Origin: Lachnospiraceae bacterium
GTDB lineage: Bacteria; Bacillota; Clostridia; Lachnospirales; Lachnospiraceae
NCBI GenBank assembly: GCA_029098105.1
Contig: JAQXNR010000034.1
Span: forward strand, 1-43,821
Reading direction: 5' to 3'
DNA length: 43,821 nt
Shown one piece after another: positions 9,150 to 18,711 of this stretch. The notes below the pieces were generated by a model. The model saw only the letters and a list, made by a program, of their open reading frames with translations. It searched no databases and was not told the origin of the DNA. Numbering within the stretch: position 1 is the first letter of the stretch; each line of letters starts with the position of its first letter. Position numbers and translations under genes: made by a program.

Positions 9150-9584
9150 TTATTTTCTCAACTCCATGCTGATGTTTGTTTTCATTTTCACTGCCACCTG
9201 CAACAGAACTTCTTTTTCCTCCCGGGTCACTCCCTTATAAAGAATATGCGAAACATTGTTCTTACACCGGGCAATCTCCCGCACCAGGGACTTCCCTTTC
9301 TCCGTGATTTCCAAATGTGTCAGACGGTAATCTTCCTGCGACTTGGTCACATTCAGGTAACCCCCTTCCCGCAAATGTTCGATAGATTTCGATACATGCG
9401 CTTTCGACACATTCCAGTTATCTACAATCTCCTTCGCCACTCGCAGAGCACTGGACTTTCCAAGAAAATATAAGATTTCCAGTTCAATCTGACGCAGCGA
9501 GTACTTCTTCATCAATTCCTCATACTGCAATTCACATAGTTTTTTCATCTGTTGCCCCATAAACAAAGACTCAAATTCATCCAT
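9150..9584 (-). CDS. MarR family transcriptional regulator
   Basis: Winged-helix signature: QIELEILYFLGKSSALRVAKEIVDNWNVSKAHVSKSIEHLREGGYLNVTKSQEDYRLTHLEITEKGKSL. Confidence 0.9.
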   Translation of the reverse strand: MDEFESLFMGQQMKKLCELQYEELMKKYSLRQIELEILYFLGKSSALRVAKEIVDNWNVSKAHVSKSIEHLREGGYLNVTKSQEDYRLTHLEITEKGKSLVREIARCKNNVSHILYKGVTREEKEVLLQVAVKMKTNISMELRK

Positions 9585-9603
9585 TTGTATCCACCGCCTA
9601 TCT

Positions 9604-9648
9604 GTTCATTTGCGAACTGTTCATTAGTGAACTGTTTGTTTGTGAACT
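9604..9648 (-). promoter_or_regulatory. Three tandem 15-nt imperfect palindromes, candidate MarR operator
   Basis: GTTCATTTGCGAACT GTTCATTAGTGAACT GTTTGTTTGTGAACT in exact 15-nt register, between the -10 box and the marR start. Confidence 0.75.
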
Positions 9649-9677
9649 AATTTACCACGGCTTTTCTTTTTTGTCAA
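9649..9677 (-). promoter_or_regulatory. Sigma-A type promoter of marR
   Basis: Minus strand TTGACA (9677-9672), 17-nt spacer, TAAATT (9654-9649). Confidence 0.8.
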
Positions 9678-9768
9678 GAAAAAGGCTTTTTATTCTGGAC
9701 GAATTTTTCATCCCAAACAAAAAGCCTTAATTTTTATTTTACCTATGTATTTATTTCTATCTGTGTTT

Positions 9769-10362
9769 TTATTTTCCTCTGGTCACCGTACAGTTGAGAA
9801 TACCTACACCTACAACATTACCGGATTTCCCATCTACCACATCCATGTATTCTTCAATTTCTTCCACATTTCCCCGTTTTCCTACTTTCCCCTCATACAA
9901 CTGCGGTGCCGTCTTCAAGGCATATACTGTAATCTGGTAGTGATGCGTTCCCTCCGGAGGGAATGGCCCCATATACATGGGAAGCATATGCATAGCGCCC
10001 TGTTTCATACTGGTCTCGGTCAAATCTGCTACCCGCCAATGCAAAAAATTCTGCGCATCGGCATCATACATGTAAACCGTATAACAAGTCGCATCCGACA
10101 CCATTTCCCAGGAAAGCTGGGGTGACTGGTTCTCTCCCTTCGGGGCCGCATCGGTATAACAGCATGCCGTATCCAGCACACCATCCTCTCCCACGGATTC
10201 CGAGGTTACTTTGAACGATTTTACCTTACCTGCCAGCCCGGAAACCGGATCCACTGCCCAATCCTCTCCCTTTTTCCCGGAAGTACCGGCACTACATCCA
10301 GTAAGGGATATCACCAATAGCACTAAAATGCTGGCGGTTACTAATTTCTTGCGTATCTTCAT
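9769..10362 (-). CDS. YbhB/YbcL (PEBP-like) family lipoprotein
   Basis: Lipobox LTGCSAG. PEBP features include APKGENQSPQLSWEMV, CYTVYMYDADAQNFLHWRVADL and GPFPPEGTHHYQITVYALK. Confidence 0.85.
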   Translation of the reverse strand: MKIRKKLVTASILVLLVISLTGCSAGTSGKKGEDWAVDPVSGLAGKVKSFKVTSESVGEDGVLDTACCYTDAAPKGENQSPQLSWEMVSDATCYTVYMYDADAQNFLHWRVADLTETSMKQGAMHMLPMYMGPFPPEGTHHYQITVYALKTAPQLYEGKVGKRGNVEEIEEYMDVVDGKSGNVVGVGILNCTVTRGK

Positions 10363-10422
10363 ATGTTTTCCTTCTTTCCGTCAAAATTAACGTATTTTGA
10401 ACTGTAAATTTTGCATTTATCT

Positions 10423-10455
10423 AAAAAACAGGAGTTACGCGACTCCTGTTTTTTG
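10423..10455. terminator. Bidirectional intrinsic terminator downstream of spoVG
   Basis: AAAAAACAGGAGT-TACGCG-ACTCCTGTTTTTT. Confidence 0.85.
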
Positions 10456-10484
10456 TACCCGACATCTTCTTCCACACAATTTCA

Positions 10485-10781
10485 TTACCACGCCTGCGCT
10501 GTCTCTTCCTCTACCTCAGACTCCAGCATTTCCTGGTACTTGCCCAGAATCAACTGCTGAATATTCTCCCGGGTATTGGAATTAATGGGATGCGCAATGT
10601 CACGGTATTCACCATCACTGGATTTGCGACTGGGCATGGCAATAAAAAGACCTTTCTCGCCCTCAATTACCTTAATGTCATGTACCACAAATTCATCATC
10701 CAGGGTAATGGACACTACCGCCTTCATTTTCCCTTCTTTTGCAACTTTACGAATGCGAACATCTGTTATCTGCATGTTCAA
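10485..10781 (-). CDS. spoVG: Septation regulator SpoVG
   Basis: [72 protein letters not shown]. Confidence 0.97.
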   Translation of the reverse strand: MNMQITDVRIRKVAKEGKMKAVVSITLDDEFVVHDIKVIEGEKGLFIAMPSRKSSDGEYRDIAHPINSNTRENIQQLILGKYQEMLESEVEEETAQAW

Positions 10782-10834
10782 GACCCCCTTGCCTTAGGTA
10801 TATTAAAGTTGTTCTTTACATATATATCTTCATC

Positions 10835-11959
10835 CTACAAAATATAACGCGAATTCTTTTCGACTACGATTTTAATTTTACCATTTTCACCAATATGTGT
10901 AGAATTGGCACGAATCGTATCCCTGCTTTCCACAATACAATTCTCAATGTGAACATTATCGCCAATATATACATCATTGAGAATAATAGAATTCTTAATG
11001 ACACAATTATTTCCCACAAAGACCTCCTTAAACAAAACAGAGTTCTCTACGGTTCCGTTAATGATGCAGCCAGATGAAATCAGGCTGTTTTTCACCTCAG
11101 AACCTTTGTTGTACTTAGCTGGTGGAAGGTCATCCACCTTGGAATAAATGTCCGGATACTGCTTAAAGAAATAATTGCGGATATCCTTATTGAGGAAATC
11201 CATATTGGTTTTATAGTAAGCATCCACATCGCTGATGTTACTCCAATAAGAGTCCATCATATATGCATATATCTTCTTTACATTCTTATGGCGGATTAAA
11301 ATGTCTTTGACAAAATCGGTCCGCTCTTCCTTAGCGCAGTTTTCCAGCAATTCAATCAACTGTCTGCGACGCACAACATACACACCGATGGAAGCAATCG
11401 TGGAATCCGCTACCAGCGGTTTTTCCTCAAACTCCCGGATTCTTCCATCCTCTGCAGTTTTAACGACACCGAACCGTTCCAATTGGTCCGGCTCCTTTGT
11501 CAGGTCTTTACAAACCACGGTAATATCTGCACCCTTCTCAATATGGTATTCCAACACCTTATTGTAATCAATCTTATAAATACCATCTCCGGAAGCAATA
11601 ACCACATAGGGTTCATGGCTTTCCTTAAGGAAATTCAGATTCTGGTACAATGCATCTGCCGTTCCCTGATACCAATAACTATTGGTACTGGTAATCGTAG
11701 GAGTAAAAACAAATAAGCCACCCTGCTTACGTCCAAAATCCCACCATTTACTGGAACTTAAATGCTCGTTCAAGGAACGGGAATTGTACTGGGTAAATAC
11801 CGCTACTTTCTGAATATGGGAATTCGTCATATTACTCAAAGCAAAATCAATGCTCCGGTAACTGCCTGCCACCGGCATTGCGGCAATCGCTCTCTTGTTG
11901 GAAAGCTCCCTCATGCGGTTGCTGTTACCTCCCGCCAGAATAATACCTATCGCTCTCAT
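10835..11959 (-). CDS. glgD: Glucose-1-phosphate adenylyltransferase subunit GlgD
   Basis: [47 protein letters not shown] and a C-terminal hexapeptide-repeat region. 4-nt overlap with glgC. Confidence 0.95.
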   Translation of the reverse strand: MRAIGIILAGGNSNRMRELSNKRAIAAMPVAGSYRSIDFALSNMTNSHIQKVAVFTQYNSRSLNEHLSSSKWWDFGRKQGGLFVFTPTITSTNSYWYQGTADALYQNLNFLKESHEPYVVIASGDGIYKIDYNKVLEYHIEKGADITVVCKDLTKEPDQLERFGVVKTAEDGRIREFEEKPLVADSTIASIGVYVVRRRQLIELLENCAKEERTDFVKDILIRHKNVKKIYAYMMDSYWSNISDVDAYYKTNMDFLNKDIRNYFFKQYPDIYSKVDDLPPAKYNKGSEVKNSLISSGCIINGTVENSVLFKEVFVGNNCVIKNSIILNDVYIGDNVHIENCIVESRDTIRANSTHIGENGKIKIVVEKNSRYIL

Positions 11960-13230
11960 GACAATTCACCTACCTTTATTAACGTCTCTCCACTTGCCAG
12001 TTTGCCATCCGTATAATCCTCTGGCTTTGTCACACCAAAAATGGCAGTGTTTTTACCAATCTGTACCCCTTGTGGAATTACAGAATGCTCTCCTATCGTC
12101 GCAAGTCCACCTGCATAAATATGCGGAGCCACCTTATTCGGCTGCTCGTCAAACGTACCCAGAACCACATAATCTCCCAGTTCCACATACTCTGAAATAA
12201 TCGCCTTGTTGACTTCACATCCCTTGCCAATGGTTGTACCGTTCATAATAATGGAATCCCGTACTACGGCTCCCTCCTCAATCGTTACACCAGTACCGAT
12301 TACGGAATTGTATACCGAGCCATAAATTTCTGAGCCTTCTCCAATAATACTTCCTTCTACTTTCGTATGATCCGCTATGTACTGTGGAGGAATCACATCG
12401 CTCTTCGTATAAATCTTCCAGAACTCCTCATAGAGATTGAACTCCGGAATGATGTCGATTAATTCCATATTGGCCTCCCAATAGGAATGCAGCGTTCCCA
12501 CATCCTTCCAGTAACCCTTGTACTCGTAGGCGCAAATCTTCTTGCCATTGTTATGGCAGTAAGGAATAATATGTTTTCCAAAATCACATGCCGGCTGCTC
12601 AGAAAGTTGTTGCAAAGCATCCTTTAAGACCGGCCAGTTAAATATGTAAATACCCATAGAAGCCTTCGTACTCCGAGGATGTTCCGGTTTCTCTTCAAAC
12701 TCTGTAATCCGTCCCTCCTCGTCTGTCAATACCACTCCAAAACGGGAAGCTTCCTCTTCTGAAACATTAAAGGTAGCAAGCGTTACATCCGCATGCCTTG
12801 TCTTATGAAAGTCCAGCATAACCTCATAGTCCATCTTGTAAATATGGTCACCGGAGAGAATCAGTACATAGTCCGGGTTATAATAGTCCATATATTCCAG
12901 ATTCTGGAATATGGCATTCGCAGTTCCGGTATACCACTCACTATTGGTACTTTTCTCGTATGGTGGAAGCACAGTAACGCCACCAATGTTCCGGTCCAAA
13001 TCCCAGGGTATACCAATTCCAATATGCTGGTTTAACCGCAACGGCCGATATTGTGTAAGGACGCCCACCGTATCAATCCCGGAATTAATACAATTACTCA
13101 GCGGGAAGTCGATGATTTTATACTTGCCACCAAAAGAAACAGCCGGCTTTGCCACCTTAGAAGTCAAAACCCCCAGTCTGCTGCCTTGTCCGCCCGCTAA
13201 TAGCATCGCTATCATTTCTTTTTTAATCAT
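11956..13230 (-). CDS. glgC: Glucose-1-phosphate adenylyltransferase GlgC
   Basis: [58 protein letters not shown]. Confidence 0.97.
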   Translation of the reverse strand: MIKKEMIAMLLAGGQGSRLGVLTSKVAKPAVSFGGKYKIIDFPLSNCINSGIDTVGVLTQYRPLRLNQHIGIGIPWDLDRNIGGVTVLPPYEKSTNSEWYTGTANAIFQNLEYMDYYNPDYVLILSGDHIYKMDYEVMLDFHKTRHADVTLATFNVSEEEASRFGVVLTDEEGRITEFEEKPEHPRSTKASMGIYIFNWPVLKDALQQLSEQPACDFGKHIIPYCHNNGKKICAYEYKGYWKDVGTLHSYWEANMELIDIIPEFNLYEEFWKIYTKSDVIPPQYIADHTKVEGSIIGEGSEIYGSVYNSVIGTGVTIEEGAVVRDSIIMNGTTIGKGCEVNKAIISEYVELGDYVVLGTFDEQPNKVAPHIYAGGLATIGEHSVIPQGVQIGKNTAIFGVTKPEDYTDGKLASGETLIKVGELS

Positions 13231-13516
13231 GTTGTCACCCCTTTACACGCATTATATATCTAAGTATATCATCCTTTTTGTAAAATGTGAACAAATATTT
13301 TTTATTTTTATGTAAATTTTCGTTCACCTGACCAAACAGAATGACTTTTAGTCATTTCTGTTTTGAAAAATTACACAATTTCCCATTTCCGGAAAATATT
13401 TATTATTACATATAGAAATTTATGCCAAAGGTGCAGGGAAAATGCATTGAACATTCCTCCTTTCTGGCGTATACTGTAGGTAATAAAAATTACAAAGAAA
13501 CGGAAGGATTATATTT

Positions 13517-14896
13517 ATGTACGAAATGGACTTTACCAATCCCTGTCATATTCATTTTATTGGAATTGGCGGTATCAGTATGAGCGGTCTCGCTGAGATT
13601 TTACTGGAAAAAGGATATATTGTGAGCGGTTCCGACAATCAGGAATCGGACATTGTAAATACGCTGCGCTCCCGAGGCGTTACGATTGCCATCGGGCAGA
13701 AGGCAGACAACATTACCAGAGATATTGATGTGGTATGTTACACCGCTGCCATCCACAAAGACAATCCAGAATTTGCCCAGGCGATGGCATTTCAGATTCC
13801 AATGTTGTCCCGGGCAGAACTTCTGGGACAGATTATGAAGCACTACAAACAGGCTATATGCATTTCCGGAACCCACGGCAAAACCACCACCACTTCTATG
13901 CTCAGCCACATTTTGCTAAAAGCTCATACCAACCCAACCATTAGCGTCGGCGGCATTCTGGATGCCATCGGTGGCAATATCCGGGTTGGTGGTCCTGACG
14001 TATTTTTGACAGAGGCATGTGAATACACCAACAGTTTTCTGTCCTTTTTCCCGACCATTGCCGCCATCTTAAATATAGAAGAAGACCATCTGGATTTCTT
14101 TCAGGATATTAATGACATCCGCAACAGTTTCCGTTCTTTTGCCTCTCTGATAGGAAAAGATGGGTTGTTAGTCATCAACGGCGACATTGACAAAGTTACA
14201 AAAATCACAAAGGGACTTGACTGCCGCGTAGTTACTTTTGGCACCCAGGAAAACAACGATTACACTGCGGGCAACATAGAATACGATGCCCAAGGCAACG
14301 CCCGGTACGATTTATTTTACAAAGACCAACTTGTAATGCACATTGATCTGGCAGTAAACGGCGACCACAATATTTACAATTCCATCGCCGCCATCATCAT
14401 CGCCCGGGAACTGGGTATCACCGATTCCGATATTCAGGCAGGACTGCTGTCATTCACCGGAACTAAGCGGCGGTTTGAATATAAGGGACGCATCGGCAAT
14501 GTCACCGTTATTGACGATTACGCCCACCATCCAACCGAAATTAAGGCTACGTTACACGCTGCTGCCCGATACCCCCACAGGGATACCTGGGTTGTCTTCC
14601 AGCCTCACACTTATTCCCGCACCAAGGCTTTCCTTCCCCAGTTTGCGGAAGCTTTAAGCCTGGCAGACCACGTTGTTCTGGCAGATATTTATGCTGCCCG
14701 GGAGATAGACACCGGGGAAATTTCCTCCCGGGATATTGAACAATTACTGATTGACATGAATGTAGATGTACATTATTTTCCTTCTTTTGAAGAAATTGAA
14801 AAATTTTTATTAACAAATTGCAAAGATAATGATTTGTTGATAACTATGGGGGCAGGAAACGTTGTATTAATTGGCGAAGAACTTCTCAACAAATAG
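13517..14896 (+). CDS. murC: UDP-N-acetylmuramate--L-alanine ligase
   Basis: HFIGIGGISMSGLAEILLEKGY, CISGTHGKTTTTSMLSHIL, VIDDYAHHPTEIKATL. Confidence 0.97.
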   Translation: MYEMDFTNPCHIHFIGIGGISMSGLAEILLEKGYIVSGSDNQESDIVNTLRSRGVTIAIGQKADNITRDIDVVCYTAAIHKDNPEFAQAMAFQIPMLSRAELLGQIMKHYKQAICISGTHGKTTTTSMLSHILLKAHTNPTISVGGILDAIGGNIRVGGPDVFLTEACEYTNSFLSFFPTIAAILNIEEDHLDFFQDINDIRNSFRSFASLIGKDGLLVINGDIDKVTKITKGLDCRVVTFGTQENNDYTAGNIEYDAQGNARYDLFYKDQLVMHIDLAVNGDHNIYNSIAAIIIARELGITDSDIQAGLLSFTGTKRRFEYKGRIGNVTVIDDYAHHPTEIKATLHAAARYPHRDTWVVFQPHTYSRTKAFLPQFAEALSLADHVVLADIYAAREIDTGEISSRDIEQLLIDMNVDVHYFPSFEEIEKFLLTNCKDNDLLITMGAGNVVLIGEELLNK

Positions 14897-14915
14897 TTAT
14901 GAACATTGTCCACAT
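14897..14915 (+). repeat. Copy 1 of a 19-nt direct repeat containing DnaA-box-like TTGTCCACA
   Basis: TTATGAACATTGTCCACAT. Copy 2 (15058-15076, TTATGAACATTTTCCACAT) differs at one position. Confidence 0.6.
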
Positions 14916-14957
14916 ATTTATGAACTGTATTCTTTCGTAAATATGTGGATTTTTTAG
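14910..14957 (+). terminator. Terminator downstream of murC
   Basis: CCACATATTTA ... TAAATATGTGG followed by ATTTTTTAG. Confidence 0.7.
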
Positions 14958-15057
14958 TTTACATAACATGCCCGTGAAAATTTTAACAACTCCCACATTT
15001 CAAGGCTTATTTTTTACCTCTTGTTTACGTGTAAATTATTTGTCAATTTTATGCACA

Positions 15058-15076
15058 TTATGAACATTTTCCACAT
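15058..15076 (+). repeat. Copy 2 of a 19-nt direct repeat containing DnaA-box-like TTTTCCACA
   Basis: TTATGAACATTTTCCACAT upstream of the DnaD operon. Confidence 0.6.
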
Positions 15077-15077
15077 T

Positions 15078-15100
15078 TTCGAAAACAACCCGTTTTCGAA
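15078..15100. promoter_or_regulatory. Palindrome TTCGAAAAC-N5-GTTTTCGAA, candidate regulator site
   Basis: Perfect 9-bp arms upstream of a TATAAT -10 box (15135-15140) that lacks a good -35 box. Confidence 0.55.
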
Positions 15101-15183
15101 CAAATGTACTATTTCTTTTTGCTTTTTCCTGTGCTATAATGTGCACACGTCAAAAAATTTCGGGATATAGAGGTGTGTTAACC

Positions 15184-16314
15184 ATGACTTCCATCAAGAT
15201 TTCTAATCAGCTTTCCACAACCTCGACGACAGTGAGTAATACCTTCATTGACCATTATATGCCCCCAGCGAATGGTGAATTTGTCAAGGTATACTTATAT
15301 TTAATTCGCATGGCGTCCTGTGGACAAGCACCAACCATTGCCGATATGGCAGATGCGTTGAATAATACCGAGTCCGACATTTTACGGGCATTAAAATATT
15401 GGCAGAAACAACAACTTCTGGTTCTCCATTGCAATGCTTTGAACGATCTGGAATTTATTGAACTGCTTCCTATTAAAGCGGAAAGTACTGAAGAACCATC
15501 CACATTCAGTATTATTTCCCGGAAGTCAAAGGAAGGTCCTTCCACCAATGCGGCAGAACCTTCTCTTGAAAATTCCAGAGAAGCAGAGAAGCGGGTCGCT
15601 GCCGTTGTTTCCATGCCCCCTAAAAAGCCGTCTTACGACATGCAGACGCTGACCCGTGCCTTTGATTCCACGGACTTGCAGCATTTGCCTTATGAGGCGG
15701 AGATTCTGTTGGGCAAAACATTGTCCTCCAAAGATCTTTCTACATTATATTACATACATGACCAGTTGGATTTTTCGGCAGATTTAATCTCCTACCTCAT
15801 TGAATACTGCGTTTCCATTAACAAGAAAAGTTTCCGGTACATGGAAAAGGTGGCATTGAATTGGCATGAACACCACATTCAGACCCGGGAGGAAGCCCGC
15901 AGCATAACAGAGAATTTTTCTAAACTGAACAGTGGAGTAAAGCGCGCTCTGGGACTTACTACATGGGGTGAGGAGGCAGGTAATTATGTACGGCTTTGGA
16001 CAACCCAGTACGGCATGAACCAGGATTTAATCATAGAAGCCTGCAACCGCTCCTACAAGCGTACTGGCGGAGAGAACAGTCTGAACTACGCCTCTGCCAT
16101 TCTGGAGAACTGGCACAAACTGGGGATTACCACATTGGAACAACTGGAACAGGCAGATGCCCAGTACCGTAAGAACCATCCCCACAAATCCACTATCAAA
16201 ACAACTACCCCTGTTAAAAATGCGTTCCACAATTTTGAACAGGGCGAGGATGTGGATTACGATGCACTGCTGCCCAAAGTAGCACAGCCACTGCCTGCAC
16301 AGAAGGAGAATTGA
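15184..16314 (+). CDS. DnaD-domain replication initiation protein
   Basis: DnaD-like N- and C-terminal features (EFVKVYLYLIRMASCGQAPTIADMADALNNTESDILRALKYWQKQQLL; LIIEACNRSYKRTGGENSLNYASAILENWHKLGI). Start chosen at MTSIKIS, with GAGGTG upstream. Confidence 0.88.
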   Translation: MTSIKISNQLSTTSTTVSNTFIDHYMPPANGEFVKVYLYLIRMASCGQAPTIADMADALNNTESDILRALKYWQKQQLLVLHCNALNDLEFIELLPIKAESTEEPSTFSIISRKSKEGPSTNAAEPSLENSREAEKRVAAVVSMPPKKPSYDMQTLTRAFDSTDLQHLPYEAEILLGKTLSSKDLSTLYYIHDQLDFSADLISYLIEYCVSINKKSFRYMEKVALNWHEHHIQTREEARSITENFSKLNSGVKRALGLTTWGEEAGNYVRLWTTQYGMNQDLIIEACNRSYKRTGGENSLNYASAILENWHKLGITTLEQLEQADAQYRKNHPHKSTIKTTTPVKNAFHNFEQGEDVDYDALLPKVAQPLPAQKEN

Positions 16315-16315
16315 C

Positions 16316-17287
16316 ATGAATATGGAGCCTTCCCTAAAGGAACTTTACGAAAAGCGAAGATATGAGAATCTTTTGCTTCGAAAAGAACGCATTGCTCAAG
16401 TATATGAAAAATGCCCCGCGCTGAAAGCACTGGATTTGCAACAAAAAGAACTCTCCATCGCCCGTGGTCGCAGCAAGTTGTCCGGACAGGAGTGGGACGA
16501 AACAGCCTACCAGCAGGAATGGGAGAAGTTACAGAGACAGCGAAGCCAATTGCTGACAGAACTGGGTTACCCCGGAGATTACCTGGAAGAGATTTATACC
16601 TGTCCGAAATGCCATGACATGGGTTATTACAACGGAGACCGCTGTAGTTGCTTTTGGCAGTGGAAAGCAGATTTATTGTTCCGCCATTCTCCGATTCGCC
16701 AACAGATGGAACGAGAGAATTTTGAAACCTTTGATTTTTCTCTTTACAGCGATGAGGTAACACCCCCTTACCCGGTGTCTCCCCGGGAGAATATTCGTAC
16801 TGTATACGAAACCGCCAGACAATTTGTCACAGATTTTCCCAACGGCACAAATCTGTTGATTCACGGTACTACCGGTGTAGGGAAGACCTTTCTTACCAAC
16901 TGTATTGCCGGAGAACTGCTTCATGCCAGTCATATGGTTACTTACCTGTCTGCCACCCGGTTTTTTGAGATTCTGGCGGACCATACGTTTCACAGAGATT
17001 CCCAAAAGGAGTCCGAAGAGCGTTACCAGTTCCTCACAGAGAGCGAACTTTTAATTATTGACGACCTTGGCACAGAAGTCAACAATGGCTTTGTCGGTTC
17101 CGCTCTGTTTAACTGTCTGAACCAACGCCATCTGGAACAAAAAAGCACCATTATTTCTACCAACCTCAGCATGAAACAGTTGGAAGAGAATTACAGCAAG
17201 CGGGTGGCGTCCCGAATTATGGAACAATACCATGTGCTTCCGGTATTTGGCAAGGACATTCGTCTAAAAAAGGGAATAAATGGTTAA
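16316..17287 (+). CDS. DnaC/DnaI-like helicase loader ATPase
   Basis: Walker A LLIHGTTGVGKTFLTNCIAGELL, Walker B LLIIDDLGTEV, and a Cys cluster CPKCHDMGYYNGDRCSC. Confidence 0.9.
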   Translation: MNMEPSLKELYEKRRYENLLLRKERIAQVYEKCPALKALDLQQKELSIARGRSKLSGQEWDETAYQQEWEKLQRQRSQLLTELGYPGDYLEEIYTCPKCHDMGYYNGDRCSCFWQWKADLLFRHSPIRQQMERENFETFDFSLYSDEVTPPYPVSPRENIRTVYETARQFVTDFPNGTNLLIHGTTGVGKTFLTNCIAGELLHASHMVTYLSATRFFEILADHTFHRDSQKESEERYQFLTESELLIIDDLGTEVNNGFVGSALFNCLNQRHLEQKSTIISTNLSMKQLEENYSKRVASRIMEQYHVLPVFGKDIRLKKGING

Positions 17288-17434
17288 AAAGCCCTTGACA
17301 TCCCTTTTTATTGATATATTATATAGGAGGTTGCGCAACTCACCTGACATCTGGCGGTGTTGTAATTTTCGCAATCACCTGAATATATTTGTACTTTCAT
17401 TATTACATTACATCACGTTATGGAGGAAAATAAA

Positions 17435-18613
17435 ATGCCACAAGATACTCATTTGCAAACTATCCCCGTTGGAACCCTGCAGTTAGTAGCCATGGAAAGC
17501 TGCAAGGAATTAGGACAGAAGGTAGACAACTACCTGGTACAGTGGAGAAAAGAGCGTCAGAACGAGAACAAATCGACGGTCGCTTTTCACGGGTACGAGC
17601 GGGACACCTACCTGCTGAATGCCTCCTGCCCTCGCTTTGGTTCCGGTGAGGCAAAAGGCATCATCAAGGAATCCGTCCGCGGCGGGGATCTTTATATTCT
17701 GGTGGATGTAGGTAACTACAGCATTGAATACTCCCTTTGTGGACAAACAAACCACATGTCTCCGGATGACCACTATGCAGACTTAAAGCGTATTATTGCC
17801 GCCGCTGCCGGAAAACCGCGAAAGATTACTGTAATTATGCCTTTCCTGTATGAAAGCCGTCAGCACAAGCGCTCTACAAGAGAGTCTCTGGACTGTGCTA
17901 TTGCCCTGCAGGAACTTACTGCTATGGGTGTGGACAACATCATTACCTTTGATGCCCATGACCCCAGAGTGCAGAATGCCATTCCCCGGGAAGGTTTTGA
18001 GAGCATCATGCCCACTTACCAGTTTGTAAAAGCACTGTTGCGTTCTACCCCGGATTTAGATTTTGACAAAGACCACATGATGGTCATCAGCCCGGACGAA
18101 GGAGCGATGAACCGCGCCATTTACTTTGCCAGCGTTATTGGTGTAGATGTGGGAATGTTCTACAAACGCCGCGACTATACAAGGGTGGTAAATGGACGCA
18201 ATCCGATTGTGGCACATGAATTTCTGGGTGATTCCGTAGAGGGAAAAGACGTCATTATCATCGACGACATGATTTCCTCTGGCGAGAGCATGATGGATGT
18301 CGCAAAGGAATTAAAACGCAGAAAGGCAAAACGAGTATTTGCCATTTCCACCTTTGGATTATTTACCAATGGATTGGATGCCTTCGACAAATGTCACGAA
18401 GACGGCATTATTGAAAAAGTCATCACTACTAACCTTACCTACCAGACACCGGAATTATTACAGCGCGACTGGTATGTAAGTTCCGATTTAAGCAAATACA
18501 TTGCTTTAATCATTGACAACTTGAACCATGACGCTTCCATCAGCAATCTGTTAAGTCCCACCGAACGGATTCAGGCGCGCATTGAAGAATATAATAAAAA
18601 ACGTGGCAAATAA
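17435..18613 (+). CDS. prs: Ribose-phosphate pyrophosphokinase
   Basis: ITVIMPFLYESRQHKR, ITFDAHDPRVQNAIP, VISPDEGAMNRAIYFA, DVIIIDDMISSGESMMDVA. Start chosen at MPQDTH after GGAGG. Confidence 0.93.
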   Translation: MPQDTHLQTIPVGTLQLVAMESCKELGQKVDNYLVQWRKERQNENKSTVAFHGYERDTYLLNASCPRFGSGEAKGIIKESVRGGDLYILVDVGNYSIEYSLCGQTNHMSPDDHYADLKRIIAAAAGKPRKITVIMPFLYESRQHKRSTRESLDCAIALQELTAMGVDNIITFDAHDPRVQNAIPREGFESIMPTYQFVKALLRSTPDLDFDKDHMMVISPDEGAMNRAIYFASVIGVDVGMFYKRRDYTRVVNGRNPIVAHEFLGDSVEGKDVIIIDDMISSGESMMDVAKELKRRKAKRVFAISTFGLFTNGLDAFDKCHEDGIIEKVITTNLTYQTPELLQRDWYVSSDLSKYIALIIDNLNHDASISNLLSPTERIQARIEEYNKKRGK

Positions 18614-18635
18614 GCAGTTGTTACCGAGAATTTTC

Positions 18636-18671
18636 ACCGCACCAGTCAGACTTTGTCTGGTGCGGTTTTTA
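18636..18671 (+). terminator. Terminator downstream of prs
   Basis: ACCGCACCAG ... CTGGTGCGGT followed by TTTTTATAA. Confidence 0.9.
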
Positions 18672-18711
18672 TAACCATATATTCCTGTAATCAGGAAATG
18701 AGGGAAGGAGA

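Noticed and set aside
10835-13230. Two adjacent nucleotidyltransferase genes considered as an unusual duplication
   Set aside because: glgC-glgD pairs are a known arrangement in Firmicutes.
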